Origin: Shewanella oneidensis MR-1
GTDB taxonomy: Bacteria; Pseudomonadota; Gammaproteobacteria; Enterobacterales; Shewanellaceae
Direction of reading: 5' to 3'
Assembly: GCF_000146165.2 (NCBI RefSeq)
Contig: NC_004347.2
Span: forward strand, 1,426,001 to 1,490,000
DNA length: 64,000 nt
Shown here: piece by piece, positions 1 through 9,567 of the stretch
Numbering within the stretch: position 1 is the stretch's first letter
Layout of the letters: each line of letters opens with the position of its first letter
Notes under the pieces: model-generated
What the model saw: only the letters and a program-made list of their open reading frames with translations
Told to the model about the DNA's origin: nothing
Databases searched by the model: none
Translations under genes and position numbers: made by a program

Positions 1-850
1 CGCCTGGCTTTAACGAAATACCGCCAGAGTCGAAGGTCAATCCTTTACCAATCAATACGATAGGTTTTTCAGTGCTGTCAACAGCACCCTTGTATTCCAT
101 TACTGTCATAATGGATTCATTGGCGCTGGCGCGTCCTACTGCAAGGTAGGAGTTCATGCCGAGTTTCGCCATTTGTTCTTCACCTACAGTTGATACATGC
201 AGGTTTTCATGAATTTCAGCTAATTGGCGAGCTTGAGAGGCTAAATAGGCGGGGTTACAAATATTTGGCGGCATATTAGCCACATCGCGACATAAATGCA
301 TACCTGAAGAAACCGCCATACCATGCTCAATCGCGCGCTCACCTAAGGTCAACTCACGGCGTGTGGGTACATTAAATACCAACTTACGCAGTGGACGACG
401 GGTTTCACCTTTACGGGTTTTGAGGGCGTCGAAGCAGTATAAACTGCTATTGGTGGTTTCTACTGCTTGGCGAACTTTCCAATAGGTATCGCGACCTTTC
501 ACGTGTAACTCGGTTAAGAAGCATACGGCTTCCATTGAACCTGTTTCATTTAAGGTGTTGATGGTTTTAGTGATGATCTGCTTGTACTGGCGTTCGTCTA
601 GTTCTCGTTCTTTGCCACAACCGACTAACAGCACTCGTTCACTCAATACATTAGGAACGTGGTGCAGTAATAACATCTGCCCAGGCTTTCCTTCTAAATC
701 GCCGCGACGCAGTAGATTACTGATATAACCTTCGCTAATCTTGTCTAATTGCTCGGCGATACCGGATAGACGGCGGGGTTCATAAACACCGACAACGATG
801 CAGGCTGAGCGTTGTTTTTCGGGGCTACCGCTCTTTACGCTAAACTCCAT
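1..850 (-). CDS. pepA: Leucyl aminopeptidase (M17), N-terminal part, cut by window edge
   Basis: I translated this from the minus strand; the ATG is at 850 and the gene runs off the left edge, so about 283 residues are visible. The protein begins [14 protein letters not shown] and contains the N-terminal macro-like domain of M17 aminopeptidases. It then enters the catalytic domain at [19 protein letters not shown], the hallmark metal-site segment of PepA (the Lys and Asp are ligands). The family is a cytosolic, metal-dependent enzyme that removes N-terminal residues from peptides; in E. coli it also binds DNA. Divergence from lptF is the usual gammaproteobacterial arrangement. A GGAG-like site precedes the ATG. 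The C-terminal half lies outside the window. Confidence 0.96.
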   Translation of the reverse strand, partial: MEFSVKSGSPEKQRSACIVVGVYEPRRLSGIAEQLDKISEGYISNLLRRGDLEGKPGQMLLLHHVPNVLSERVLLVGCGKERELDERQYKQIITKTINTLNETGSMEAVCFLTELHVKGRDTYWKVRQAVETTNSSLYCFDALKTRKGETRRPLRKLVFNVPTRRELTLGERAIEHGMAVSSGMHLCRDVANMPPNICNPAYLASQARQLAEIHENLHVSTVGEEQMAKLGMNSYLAVGRASANESIMTVMEYKGAVDSTEKPIVLIGKGLTFDSGGISLKPG

Positions 851-1105
851 GAGCACTCCTAGATTCTTAAAGACAAATTTTTATATTTATTGGATAATGT
901 CTGCTTGTCCCGAAAAGGGCCTAAGTTATTACTCCAAAGGTGATTTATTCTCGGCACTTGAGTCACGTTTTTGTGAAAAAGCCGTGACATTTAATGTAAG
1001 CCAGGAACCCCTGAAGTTGGTCAGAAAACTACCAAAAGTAAACAGTTTACATGAAAGTTAGTCTGTTACCAGCAAAAAGATAAGTTTAGAGACCGGATCC
1101 TACCT

Positions 1106-2218
1106 GTGATTGTATTTAGATACCTTATTCGAGAAGTTTTAAAAGCGCAAATTGCAGTACTTTTTGTACTGTTAACTATTTTTATTAGCCAGCATTTCGT
1201 GCGCATATTAGCCGATGCCTCAGACGGTGAATTTCCCGCTTCTCTGATTGCGACCTTGATAGGTCTCAACTTACCTTATCTCGTTGTTCTGGTTTTACCT
1301 TTAAGCTTATTCCTTGGGATTTTGATGGCCCATGGTCGCATGTATGCCGAGAATGAAATGGTCATTCTGCACGGTGTCGGCGTGAGTGAATGGTATGTTA
1401 CCCGAGTGACCTTAATTCTTGCCGTTATTAACATGCTGTTTACGGGGTATTTGTCCCTCTATGTCGCGCCTTGGGCGGAAGAACAGCAAAACCAAGTGCT
1501 CGAGAAAGCCCAATCTGAAGCCGGGCTTGCCGCGCTTGTGCAAGGGCGTTTTCAGGCCAGTCCCAACGGCCGTGCAGTACTGTTTGTCGAGCGCATTGGT
1601 AAGGATAACGAGCTTGAGAAAGTGTTCGTGGCCCAACTCCCCGATCCAAATGATGAAATAGGCTTAACCAATGTGGTTGTGGCTAAGGGGGGCCGCGTGA
1701 TTGAAGATCAAAACGGTTCGCAACAGCTACAACTCAATGATGGGGTGCGCTATCAGGGCAGCCCACAACAGAAAGACTACCAAATGATTGAGTTTGGTGG
1801 TTATAAGATGCAAATCAAAGAACAACAGGTTGATGAACGTCGTCGTAAGCTTTCGGCTTTACCCTTAGGCGAATTATTGAAAATTGACGGTCCAGAGGCC
1901 GTGGCCGAATTCCATTGGCGTCTTGCAATTCCGCTAGCGATTCCCATTATGACCTTAATTGCAGTACCTTTGGCTCGGGTCAATGTGCGCCAAGGGAAAT
2001 TTGCTAAAATGCTGCCGGCCGTTCTCCTCTATCTTGGTTACTTCGGCTTGATGGTTGCAGGGCGTAAAGCACTGCAAGATGGCGTTATCCCTCTGTATTT
2101 AGGCATGTGGTGGATCCATTTGTCGGCACTGATTATGGGAATTTTACTGCTCGGCAAAGACAGGCCTTTATTTACTCGTTTATCAGCGGCAATGGCGCGT
2201 AAAAAGGTGGCTGCATGA
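1106..2218 (+). CDS. lptF: LPS export permease LptF
   Basis: The 370-residue protein has two N-terminal membrane helices, a periplasmic beta-jellyroll domain (about residues 110-260) and C-terminal helices. This is the YjgP/YjgQ permease layout. LptF pairs with LptG and the LptB ATPase in the inner membrane to extract lipopolysaccharide and pass it to LptC and LptA. The start is GTG at 1106, giving MIVFRYLIREVLKAQ, the expected N-terminus. The stop overlaps the lptG start in an ATGA arrangement, so the two are translationally coupled. Divergence from pepA matches the conserved gammaproteobacterial order. Confidence 0.96.
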   Translation: MIVFRYLIREVLKAQIAVLFVLLTIFISQHFVRILADASDGEFPASLIATLIGLNLPYLVVLVLPLSLFLGILMAHGRMYAENEMVILHGVGVSEWYVTRVTLILAVINMLFTGYLSLYVAPWAEEQQNQVLEKAQSEAGLAALVQGRFQASPNGRAVLFVERIGKDNELEKVFVAQLPDPNDEIGLTNVVVAKGGRVIEDQNGSQQLQLNDGVRYQGSPQQKDYQMIEFGGYKMQIKEQQVDERRRKLSALPLGELLKIDGPEAVAEFHWRLAIPLAIPIMTLIAVPLARVNVRQGKFAKMLPAVLLYLGYFGLMVAGRKALQDGVIPLYLGMWWIHLSALIMGILLLGKDRPLFTRLSAAMARKKVAA

Positions 2219-3273
2219 AGATTTTAGACCTTTATATTGCCCGAGTTTTATTAAGCACTTCGGCATTGTGTTTACTGGTGCTAACGGGCTTGTCAGGCAT
2301 TATTAAGTGGGTGGACCAACTGCGCTTAGTGGGTCGCGGTACCTACACTATGATGGACGCGGGGATTTATGTGTTATTCCTCGTGCCCCGCGATATTGAA
2401 ATGTTTTTCCCGATGGCGGTGCTGTTAGGTGCCTTGATCGGTATGGGAATGTTAGCCTCAAACTCTGAGTTGGTGGTGATGCAGGCATCGGGTATGTCGC
2501 GTTTGCAGATCACCCTATCGGCGATGAAAACCGCAGTACCGCTGATGTTGATGGTGATGGCATTAGGGGAGTGGGGCGCCCCAATTGCGGAGCAAAAGGC
2601 CAACGAGCTACAAGCCATTAAACTCTCCGGTGGCAGTTTGATTAAGTCCCACCGAGGTATTTGGGCAAAAGATGGCGATTTGTTCGTTAATATTGGTGAA
2701 GTTGCGGATATCGATAAGCTCAACAATATCACTTTATATAAGTTTAACAGTGAGTTAAAACTCACTAATGTGGTACATGCAGAGAGTGCATTATTTAGTA
2801 AAGACAGCTGGCTGTTAACGGACGTTAAGCGAACTGACTTAAGCTATGACGAAGTAAAACTTGAACATTTAGACGAAGATGTTTGGCGCTCAAGCCTGAC
2901 GCCCGACAAACTCAGCGTGGTGTCGGTGAAACCCGAGGCCTTATCGATCCGTGGTTTGATGGGATACTTAGAGTATCTTAATAGCAATAGCCAAGACCCA
3001 AGCCGTTACGAATTAGCACTTTGGCGCAAGGTGATGCAGCCTGTTACCGTTGGGGTGATGATGCTGGTGGCTTTATCCTTTGTGTTTGGTCCGTTGCGAA
3101 CTGTGACTATGGGCGCACGGGTGTTACTCGGTGTGGTTGCTGGATTTAGTTTCTATATCAGTAATGAGATATTTGGCCCCATGAGTATTGTTTATGAGCT
3201 ACCCGCTTATGTGGGGGCGATGGCGCCAAGTCTGCTATTTACTGGCGTTGCTTTTTACTTTATTCGACGGTGA
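2215..3273 (+). CDS. lptG: LPS export permease LptG
   Basis: The 352-residue partner of LptF has the same plan: N-terminal helices, a periplasmic beta-jellyroll at about residues 120-250 and C-terminal helices. Its ATG overlaps the lptF stop by 4 bases. Together with LptF and LptB it forms the inner-membrane ABC exporter for lipopolysaccharide. The N-terminus MKILDLYIARVLL is typical for the family. A strong hairpin with a T-tract follows 15 bases after the stop, so the two genes form a complete lptFG operon. Confidence 0.96.
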   Translation: MKILDLYIARVLLSTSALCLLVLTGLSGIIKWVDQLRLVGRGTYTMMDAGIYVLFLVPRDIEMFFPMAVLLGALIGMGMLASNSELVVMQASGMSRLQITLSAMKTAVPLMLMVMALGEWGAPIAEQKANELQAIKLSGGSLIKSHRGIWAKDGDLFVNIGEVADIDKLNNITLYKFNSELKLTNVVHAESALFSKDSWLLTDVKRTDLSYDEVKLEHLDEDVWRSSLTPDKLSVVSVKPEALSIRGLMGYLEYLNSNSQDPSRYELALWRKVMQPVTVGVMMLVALSFVFGPLRTVTMGARVLLGVVAGFSFYISNEIFGPMSIVYELPAYVGAMAPSLLFTGVAFYFIRR

Positions 3274-3288
3274 TAAAATGCTGATAAT

Positions 3289-3316
3289 AAAAAACGACGC
3301 AATAGCGTCGTTTTTT
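3289..3316. terminator. Bidirectional intrinsic terminator after lptG
   Basis: AAAACGACGC, loop AATA, then GCGTCGTTTT and further Ts. The stem is flanked by A-tract and T-tract, so it can stop transcription from lptG on the plus strand and from the RDD gene on the minus strand. Confidence 0.9.
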
Positions 3317-3346
3317 ATCGGTGAAATAAAAGCTTACGGTCGAAAC

Positions 3347-3862
3347 TTAAGCGCCATGCCAATTGCGCATTTGGTTGGCTTCTTTGGACAATACCACCAC
3401 TTCAGAGCGGGTCATCATATCTTGCAAAGCAAGCTTATCGTCGTTGATAAGCACCCACAGATTGCCAATGCCAAGTAATGACCAAACAATGCGAGCGTAA
3501 GCGGTGATAAGGCTTAGGTTTTGGCCGTTAGGGTGCTGGATCTTAAGGCGCCATGCGCGCATCCCTAAGGTTTGGCCGCCTTTACTCCAAAATAGCGCAT
3601 AGAAAGTCCCTACGCAGAGTGCTAACCAAAGTTGATAAATCCCGTGGTAAATCGGTGTGCCATTGAGGGCGTCGGACACATGTTCAAAGCCATTCATGCT
3701 AACGAGGCCTGTCGTGGTGAGTCCAAAGAAAATACCAAAGCCAATGGCCCCCGAAAACATATACACAGCGACCGCAAGCAATAGGTCGTAGATTATTGCC
3801 CCTAAACGGCGGAAAAATCCGGCGCGGGGAAAGTTGGCATGTTCAGCATTTAACATCGGCAA
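3347..3862 (-). CDS. RDD family membrane protein
   Basis: The 171-residue protein begins MPMLNAEHANFPRAGFFRRLGAIIYDLLLA. The Arg-Arg-Leu-Gly...Tyr-Asp pattern in the first helix and the later Gly-Met-Arg-Ala-Trp-Arg-Leu motif mark the RDD family (PF06271). Three hydrophobic segments can be seen, at about residues 28-50, 85-105 and 135-155. RDD proteins are inner-membrane proteins; some act in Na+/H+ antiport, but most have no proven role. The gene converges on lptG across a shared terminator. It may follow the DUF2960 gene in an operon; the gap is 33 bases. Confidence 0.9.
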   Translation of the reverse strand: MPMLNAEHANFPRAGFFRRLGAIIYDLLLAVAVYMFSGAIGFGIFFGLTTTGLVSMNGFEHVSDALNGTPIYHGIYQLWLALCVGTFYALFWSKGGQTLGMRAWRLKIQHPNGQNLSLITAYARIVWSLLGIGNLWVLINDDKLALQDMMTRSEVVVLSKEANQMRNWHGA

Positions 3863-3895
3863 TCCTAATTTTAAATGGATAAATGACGATAAGGT

Positions 3896-4153
3896 TTAGG
3901 CCTCGGGTTCTTCATCACGTACAAAGTGGATATTGCTAAACCCAAAGCGCGCAAATTCGACTTTGCGATAGTCTTTTTCGGCTTTGGCGCCTTTGCGCGA
4001 GGTCATAGCAATTTGTTGTTCCATCGCCAGAAACTTGGTTAAGTCAATGCCTTCGGCCTCCGCTACGGCTTCGTATAAATCGTGGTGTTTAGCGTAACTA
4101 AAGGCAATGGTTTTTGTCTCACCTTTGAAGGTGTAAGTCACTTGACGCGCCAT
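3896..4153 (-). CDS. DUF2960 family protein
   Basis: The 85-residue soluble protein starts MARQVTYTFKGETKTIAFSYAKHHDLYEAVA. It matches my recollection of the DUF2960 family, short proteins restricted to Shewanella, Vibrio and relatives. It is charged, with a basic middle (TSRKGAKAEKDYRKVEF) and an acidic C-terminus, and has no signal peptide or membrane segment. A GGAGATC ribosome site lies just upstream of the ATG. No function is known. It sits between the DUF486 gene and the RDD gene, all on the minus strand. Confidence 0.85.
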   Translation of the reverse strand: MARQVTYTFKGETKTIAFSYAKHHDLYEAVAEAEGIDLTKFLAMEQQIAMTSRKGAKAEKDYRKVEFARFGFSNIHFVRDEEPEA

Positions 4154-4179
4154 GGAGATCTCCTGAAATAATTCTGAAA

Positions 4180-4533
4180 TTAATTAAATTCGCTTCTAAA
4201 AATAAAATATACCGCACCAAGAATGCACAGGCCCGCCCAGAGATAATCGAGTTTGAGTGGTTCCTTCATGTAAAAGTAAGCGAAGGGAACAAATAAGCTT
4301 AAGGTGATGACCTCCTGCAAGATTTTTAATTGTCCGAGATTCATCACCGTGTAGCCGATACGGTTAGCGGGCACTTGCAGTAGGTATTCAAACAGGGCGA
4401 TGCCCCAGCTGACTAAGGCGGCGATAATCCAAGGCTTTGAACCTAAAGACTTTAAATGACCGTACCAAGCAAAGGTCATAAAAATATTGCTAAGACAGAG
4501 TAAACCGATAGTCGTCAGGGTGGGGTTCATCAT
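4180..4533 (-). CDS. DMT-type small membrane protein (DUF486)
   Basis: The 117-residue protein has four predicted membrane helices and begins MMNPTLTTIGLLCLSNIFMTFAWYGHLK. This is the DUF486 signature, with FAWYGHLK and a later NRIGY motif. Members belong to the drug/metabolite transporter superfamily in small-multidrug-resistance-like form, but no substrate has been proved. Its start ATG overlaps the TGA of the upstream acetyltransferase gene, so the two are coupled. Confidence 0.9.
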   Translation of the reverse strand: MMNPTLTTIGLLCLSNIFMTFAWYGHLKSLGSKPWIIAALVSWGIALFEYLLQVPANRIGYTVMNLGQLKILQEVITLSLFVPFAYFYMKEPLKLDYLWAGLCILGAVYFIFRSEFN

Positions 4534-5024
4534 TCATCTCGATGATTAAGTTTATAAATCATGTACATGGCATCATCTGTGTAGCTGCCAAGGCATTTAT
4601 CTATTGCCTTAGGTGTAAAGCCCATTTTGCGCCAGTAGCTATCAGCACCTTGCACCGCAACTAAGGATAAGGAACCTAAGTTAAAGCGATCGGCAAGCTG
4701 CTTTAGGCGCATTAAGGCCTTGGAACCTGCGCCTAAACCTTGGGCTTTTGCCGATATGGCAATATCGTGCAGATACAGAGTATCGGCCTTAGGTAAATGG
4801 GTGATGGGCTCATAAAGTGCGGGAGGCATATTGGTGGTCCAAGGGTGGGCGAGGCAATAGCCCACCACTGATTCATTCACCTCAAACACAAAACAGGATT
4901 GAGGTGAGACGTGCCACTTGCTTTGCAATACATGCAGGGGTTCAGGATCCAGTTGAGAATAACATTCTTCCTGGATCTGTAAAATAGCATCCCAATCCTG
5001 TGGGGTGATTGCACGCAATAACAT
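4530..5024 (-). CDS. GNAT family N-acetyltransferase
   Basis: From ATG 5024 the protein has 164 residues (MLLRAITPQDWDAILQIQEECY). A longer TTG start at 5045 is possible, but AAGG sits 6 bases before the ATG, which favours 5024. The GNAT fold is shown by the N-terminal RxxTPxD beta strand and the acetyl-CoA loop near AISAKAQGLGAGSKAL (Q/R-x-x-G-x-G/A pattern). The YWRKMGF segment is the typical C-terminal strand. The acceptor substrate cannot be deduced. It is coupled to the DUF486 gene. Confidence 0.9.
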   Translation of the reverse strand: MLLRAITPQDWDAILQIQEECYSQLDPEPLHVLQSKWHVSPQSCFVFEVNESVVGYCLAHPWTTNMPPALYEPITHLPKADTLYLHDIAISAKAQGLGAGSKALMRLKQLADRFNLGSLSLVAVQGADSYWRKMGFTPKAIDKCLGSYTDDAMYMIYKLNHRDE

Positions 5025-5171
5025 GGTCGACCTTTTTCCGTCCAAAACAGTTTGAATAAAATAAGTCTGCGATTATACATCCAAATCACAGTAAAAGCTT
5101 TGAAACTCCGATAGCGATGCGATTGCGCTAAGGCAAAGTGCTAACACTTTATAGCCTAAATCCGATTGTGT

Positions 5172-6677
5172 TTAGCCCAAATAGCGTTGAGTTAAATGCT
5201 TAGCCAGATATTGGCTGTTTAATGGCTCGCCCGAGGCTTGAATGATGAGTTCATCGGTTGTGAATAATGAGCCTTTGGACCAAATATGCTTGCCAAGCCA
5301 GTCAAATACTTGGGATAACTGGCCGTTATCGATAAGGTTTTCAATGGGGCCTAAGCTTCGCTCCATTGCAAAACGGCATTGAGCAGCATACATGGCGCCT
5401 AGGGTATAGCTAGGGAAATAGCCAAGCTCACCGACTGCCCAATGGATATCCTGCATACAACCATCGCGATAGTTACCCTCGGTATTGATCCCTAGTAGTT
5501 GTTGCATCTGGCTTGACCAAAAGTCGGGTAGGTCATCCACGCTCAAGCTGCCGTCGATAAAGGCTTTTTCGGCCTCGAAGCGCAATAAAATATGGCAAGG
5601 ATAAGTGACCTCATCGGCATCGACACGGATAAGACCTGGATTGACGCGGGTGTAGTGTCTTGCTAAGTCTTGGGCGCTGAACTCGCAACCTAAGTGTTGT
5701 TTAATCAGTGGTTGCAATTGACGTAAAAAGGCGGGATTGGCACCAAGTTGCATTTCACAAAACAAGCTTTGGCTCTCATGGACGCCCATCGAGCGAGCCA
5801 GTCCAGCGGGTTGTCCACACCATTGTTTTGGCAATCCCTGTTCATAACGGGCGTGTCCTGTTTCATGCACTATGCCCATGATCGCACTGTTAAAATCGGC
5901 TTCGTTATAACGGGTGGTGATGCGAACATCACTGGGCACACCACCGCAGAATGGATGGCTACTAATATCGAGCCTGCCATGGTTAAAATCAAATCCTAAA
6001 TACGCCATCACATCGCGACCGAGGGCTTGCTGCGCCTTGATATCGAATGGGCCATTAAGCTTAAGTGTTGGCTCACAGGCTTGTTTTTCGAGTACATTTT
6101 GGATGAGCGTGGGTAGCCAAGTTTTTAAATTACCGAAGGTTTGCTCAAGTTTTGCTGTAGTCATGCCGGGCTCAAACTTATCGAGCAGGGCATCGTAGGG
6201 GAAAATGTTTTGCGCTTGGGCGCGGATCAAGGCTTCTTCCCTCGCAAGGGCGATTATCGCCTTAAGATTGGGTTTAAAGCCTTGCCAATCATTGTTTTTG
6301 CGTTGCTCGCGCCAAGCGTTTTCACACTGATAGGCCATCTTGGTTTTGGCTTGAACCAGCTCGCCGGGCACTAAGGTTGCCTGCCGATATTGATATTGCA
6401 TTTCCCTTAGGTTGGCGTGTTGTTCTGAGGTAAGCACTTCTTGCGCGGCAAGGGCGAGATTGTCACCAAGGTGAGGGGCCGTTTTAAGGGTATGGATATG
6501 CAATGCCAGTTCGGCCATGGCATCGCCACGCTCACTGCCGCCGCCCAAGGGCATCATTGCTGCCTGATCCCAATTGCCCAGCGCGCTAAAATGCTCAAAA
6601 TGTGAAATTTTCTGGAAATGAGCTGTGAGTTTGTCGTAACTTGGTGTAGGTTCTTTGGTATTCATAGCGGTATCCAT
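5172..6677 (-). CDS. Carboxypeptidase M32 (Taq family metallopeptidase)
   Basis: The 501-residue cytosolic protein has the M32 zinc signature HETGH (in GIVHETGHARYEQGLP, about residue 270) and a downstream glutamate in the GVHESQSLFCEM segment as third ligand. M32 enzymes remove C-terminal residues from peptides and have a largely helical fold. The DPF-like FDFNHGRLDISSHPFCGG and IRVDADEVTYPCHI motifs are also family hallmarks, and the length is normal for the family (about 490-510). The start could be Met1 or Met5; neither has a strong ribosome site. The gene diverges from the YqiJ-YqiK operon. Confidence 0.95.
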   Translation of the reverse strand: MDTAMNTKEPTPSYDKLTAHFQKISHFEHFSALGNWDQAAMMPLGGGSERGDAMAELALHIHTLKTAPHLGDNLALAAQEVLTSEQHANLREMQYQYRQATLVPGELVQAKTKMAYQCENAWREQRKNNDWQGFKPNLKAIIALAREEALIRAQAQNIFPYDALLDKFEPGMTTAKLEQTFGNLKTWLPTLIQNVLEKQACEPTLKLNGPFDIKAQQALGRDVMAYLGFDFNHGRLDISSHPFCGGVPSDVRITTRYNEADFNSAIMGIVHETGHARYEQGLPKQWCGQPAGLARSMGVHESQSLFCEMQLGANPAFLRQLQPLIKQHLGCEFSAQDLARHYTRVNPGLIRVDADEVTYPCHILLRFEAEKAFIDGSLSVDDLPDFWSSQMQQLLGINTEGNYRDGCMQDIHWAVGELGYFPSYTLGAMYAAQCRFAMERSLGPIENLIDNGQLSQVFDWLGKHIWSKGSLFTTDELIIQASGEPLNSQYLAKHLTQRYLG

Positions 6678-6786
6678 AGACTCAATCTCAACGTGCAGTA
6701 GTTATGTATTAGCACAAAAAATAACAATAACAGCATGATAATATCATGCAGCCAAAAGCACAGCACACTAAAACCCTTAAAGGGAG

Positions 6787-6831
6787 GACGTGTACGTCAT
6801 TAGCCAGTAATGGCTCGCGCCATTATGGCGC
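6787..6831. repeat. Three adjacent small palindromes in a divergent intergenic region
   Basis: In 45 bases there are three back-to-back inverted repeats: GACGT-GT-ACGTC (6787-6798), AGCCA-GTAA-TGGCT (6802-6815) and GCGCCAT-T-ATGGCGC (6817-6831). They lie between the divergent carboxypeptidase and YqiJ genes. They could be operators or RNA hairpins. There is no T-tract, so a terminator is unlikely. Confidence 0.5.
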
Positions 6832-6965
6832 AGCAAGGATTTTGTCAAAGTCCGTTTTAGGATAAATTTTTGTTTGGAAACCAGGCTTGCCTTGCTATGC
6901 TGTCCCACGTAAGTTGATAATTACAGTGAAATAAATGGAATGCTGTATTGTTCAAGGAGATGATT

Positions 6966-7601
6966 ATGTGGGCGTTTTTAGTTGAACAGCCTAACCTACC
7001 TTATACTATTGCCTTTGCCTGCGTGCTTGTTCTTGGTGTCTTTGAAGCCTTAGCCCTCCTCATCGGCTTGAGCATGATGAGTGCCTTAGATCAGTGGGTG
7101 CCCGCTGATGTGGAGTACGATGCTGACATCGGTGGCTCTGGACTCACAGGGATTGCTGGCTGGCTTTGTCTCAATCGTTTGCCACTACTTATCTGGTTTG
7201 TGCTAGCACTAACCAGTTTTGCCATTGCCGGCTATCTCGTTAATTACATTAGCTTAATGGTATCGGCTACCTTGCTGCCGCAACTATTTACCTTACCTAT
7301 CGCCGTAGTAGGCAGTGCATTGTCTTGTCGATATCTGGGGCGAATGCTGGCAGATCTTCTCCCAAAAAATGAATCTACCGCTATCTCCCTTGATGACTTA
7401 AGCGGTTATGTCGGCACTATCACTTTAGGTTGCGCCATTAAAGGCATGCCTTCAGAGGCGGTTGTTCGCGATAAACATCAACAAAAACATTATGTATTAG
7501 TCGAGCCTGAAACCTCAGGTATCGAGTTTGCCAGTGGTACTCAAGTGGTGCTGCTTAAAAGAGAGGGAAGAGTCTGGTCTGCGACTCGCTTTGATAATTA
7601 A
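6966..7601 (+). CDS. YqiJ-like inner-membrane OB-fold protein
   Basis: From ATG 6966 the protein has 211 residues (MWAFLVEQPNLPYT). AAGGAG lies 6 bases upstream; earlier TTG and ATG codons overlap that site and were rejected. Several N-terminal membrane helices are followed by an OB-fold/NfeD-like C-terminal domain from about residue 145 (DDLSGYVGTITLGCAIKGMPSEA). It resembles E. coli YqiJ, always found beside the flotillin YqiK. NfeD/flotillin pairs organise membrane microdomains and affect motility and membrane fluidity in some bacteria. The YqiK gene starts 32 bases downstream, so the two form an operon. Confidence 0.88.
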   Translation: MWAFLVEQPNLPYTIAFACVLVLGVFEALALLIGLSMMSALDQWVPADVEYDADIGGSGLTGIAGWLCLNRLPLLIWFVLALTSFAIAGYLVNYISLMVSATLLPQLFTLPIAVVGSALSCRYLGRMLADLLPKNESTAISLDDLSGYVGTITLGCAIKGMPSEAVVRDKHQQKHYVLVEPETSGIEFASGTQVVLLKREGRVWSATRFDN

Positions 7602-7633
7602 ATATCGAAAGCCATAACGAAAAAGGAAAGCAA

Positions 7634-9412
7634 ATGGATGTGTTAAACGAAGTCTCCAGTTCAAGCTATTTTGTGTTGTTGATTGCTGGAATGGTGTTGA
7701 TTGGCCTGATAGTGATCGGTCTGATTTTTGCCAAATTATACAAACGTGCGACCAAGGAAATGGCCTTTGTGCGTACTGGTTTTGGCGGCGAAAAAATTAT
7801 TAAAGACGGCGGCGCGATAGTCCTGCCTGTGCTGCATGAAACCATCGCAGTGAACATGAATACCCTGCGAATTGAAGTGGAGAAAACCCAAAAAGATGCG
7901 CTGATCACTAAAGATAGAATGCGTGTCGATGTTAAAGCTGACTTCTATCTGCGTGTCGCACCCAATGCCGATGGTATCTCAATGGCAGCACAAACCTTAG
8001 GTACCCGCACTACACGAGTGGAAGAGCTGAAAAAGCTGATGGAATCTAAGTTTGTTGACGTGTTGCGTGCGGTTGCGGCTGAAATGACCATGACAGAAAT
8101 GCATGAGCAGCGTGCCGATTTTGTGCAGCGGGTACAGAATAACGTCGCCAACGATCTTGAGAAAAACGGGCTCGAACTCGAATCGGTTTCATTAACGGGT
8201 TTCGATCAAACTGATTTACAGTTTTTTAATGAAAACAACGCATTCGATGCCGAGGGTCGTGCTCGTCTAGCCAAAATCATCGAAGAAAAACGTAAAGAAA
8301 CCAACGATATTCAGCAGGAAAACCGCATTAAGATTGAGCAGCGCAACTTAGAGGCTGAAAAAGAGTCGCTGGAGATTGAAAAGGCAGAGGAAGAAGCGCG
8401 CCTTATCCAGCAGCAGTCACTCGAATTTAAACGCGCCGATCAAAAAGCGGAAATCATTAAGCAGAAAGAAAACAAGGCCCGTGAAGAGCGCGAAGCCGAA
8501 ATTGCCAAAGAGCGCGCCATTGAAACCGCAGAAATCGAAAAGACCAAAGATATTGAAACCCGCGAGATTGAAAAGCATAAGTCAATTGAGCAATCACGCA
8601 TTCAGCAGCAACGTGATATTGAAGTTGCCGAGCAGGAAAAACGCATCGCGGTAGCTGCCAAATCGGAAGAAGAATCTGCCGCCCGCGCCCGCGCTGCCGA
8701 AGCGGAAAAACTGAAGGTTGAAAAAGAAGAGGCGGTAATTACAGCTCGCCAAGTGGCGGAAGCTAATCGTCGTAAAGAAATTGAAGTGATCGATGCCCGT
8801 AAGGAAGCTGAGCGCGATGCCGTCGGCGTGACAGTGCAAGCTGAAGCTGAGAAACGTGCGGCGGAAGACAGATCGAGTGCGATTTTGATTGAAGCGCGCG
8901 CCAGTGCCGATGCGAAAAAACTGCAAGCCGAGGCGGATGAAAAAGTTTATGCCGTTGAAGCGGCAGGTAAACAAGCTCTTTATGAAGCCGAAAACGTGCT
9001 GCGTGATGAGCAAATCGCCCTGCAAAAATCCCTTGCGATCTTAAAAGCCTTGCCAGAAATTGTCGCCCAAGCTGTTAAGCCGTTAGAAAACATTGAAGGT
9101 ATTAAAATTCTTCAAGGTTATGGTGCTGGTCATCAATTTGCCGCAGGTGGTGATGGCACAGCCATCAACCAAGGTGGTATCGCTGAACAAGTGACTAGCG
9201 CAGCCTTAAACTATCGCGCCAATGCGCCAGTTGTCGATGCCATGCTACGTGAATTAGGCTTAGTTCAGGCGGATTCTGGCACTTTGAACGATCTGCTCAA
9301 TGGCAATAATGCGTTGACGACCGAAGCCTTAAATGTGGTGAAATCGGCCAACACAGGGCTGAATGGTTATCGTCAGCAACAGGCCGTGATTGAGCCAAAG
9401 ATAAGTAATTAA
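7634..9412 (+). CDS. yqiK: Flotillin-like protein YqiK
   Basis: The 592-residue protein has one N-terminal membrane helix (about residues 12-32), an SPFH/band-7 domain (about 50-210), and a very long charged Glu/Lys/Arg/Ala-rich coiled coil (about 215-450). It ends in a flotillin C-terminal region with a Gly-rich patch (YGAGHQFAAGGDGTA). It is a membrane scaffold protein whose coiled coil is cytoplasmic and drives oligomerisation. An AAAAAGGAAAG ribosome site precedes the ATG. It is the second gene of the YqiJ-YqiK operon, which ends at a strong terminator. Confidence 0.94.
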   Translation: MDVLNEVSSSSYFVLLIAGMVLIGLIVIGLIFAKLYKRATKEMAFVRTGFGGEKIIKDGGAIVLPVLHETIAVNMNTLRIEVEKTQKDALITKDRMRVDVKADFYLRVAPNADGISMAAQTLGTRTTRVEELKKLMESKFVDVLRAVAAEMTMTEMHEQRADFVQRVQNNVANDLEKNGLELESVSLTGFDQTDLQFFNENNAFDAEGRARLAKIIEEKRKETNDIQQENRIKIEQRNLEAEKESLEIEKAEEEARLIQQQSLEFKRADQKAEIIKQKENKAREEREAEIAKERAIETAEIEKTKDIETREIEKHKSIEQSRIQQQRDIEVAEQEKRIAVAAKSEEESAARARAAEAEKLKVEKEEAVITARQVAEANRRKEIEVIDARKEAERDAVGVTVQAEAEKRAAEDRSSAILIEARASADAKKLQAEADEKVYAVEAAGKQALYEAENVLRDEQIALQKSLAILKALPEIVAQAVKPLENIEGIKILQGYGAGHQFAAGGDGTAINQGGIAEQVTSAALNYRANAPVVDAMLRELGLVQADSGTLNDLLNGNNALTTEALNVVKSANTGLNGYRQQQAVIEPKISN

Positions 9413-9427
9413 GAGTGGTTCATCACT

Positions 9428-9452
9428 AAAGCGCCTTCGGGCGCTTTTTTTT
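9428..9452 (+). terminator. Intrinsic terminator after yqiK
   Basis: AAAGCGCC-TTCG-GGCGCTTT followed by a run of Ts. This is a textbook tetraloop terminator 15 bases after the yqiK stop. Confidence 0.93.
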
Positions 9453-9567
9453 GTGCCATAAACCGTCATGCTGCTGTGTAGTATTCCACTGTTACCCTAA
9501 ATTTAATGGCCGGAGTAGAGTGAAATCCGCTGTAGCGTTTCCCCTTACTGAGTAAAAGGAGTTTTTC

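Noticed and set aside
798..1061. 87-codon plus-strand open frame over the pepA start
   Set aside because: It overlaps pepA in antisense and has no ribosome site or recognisable product.
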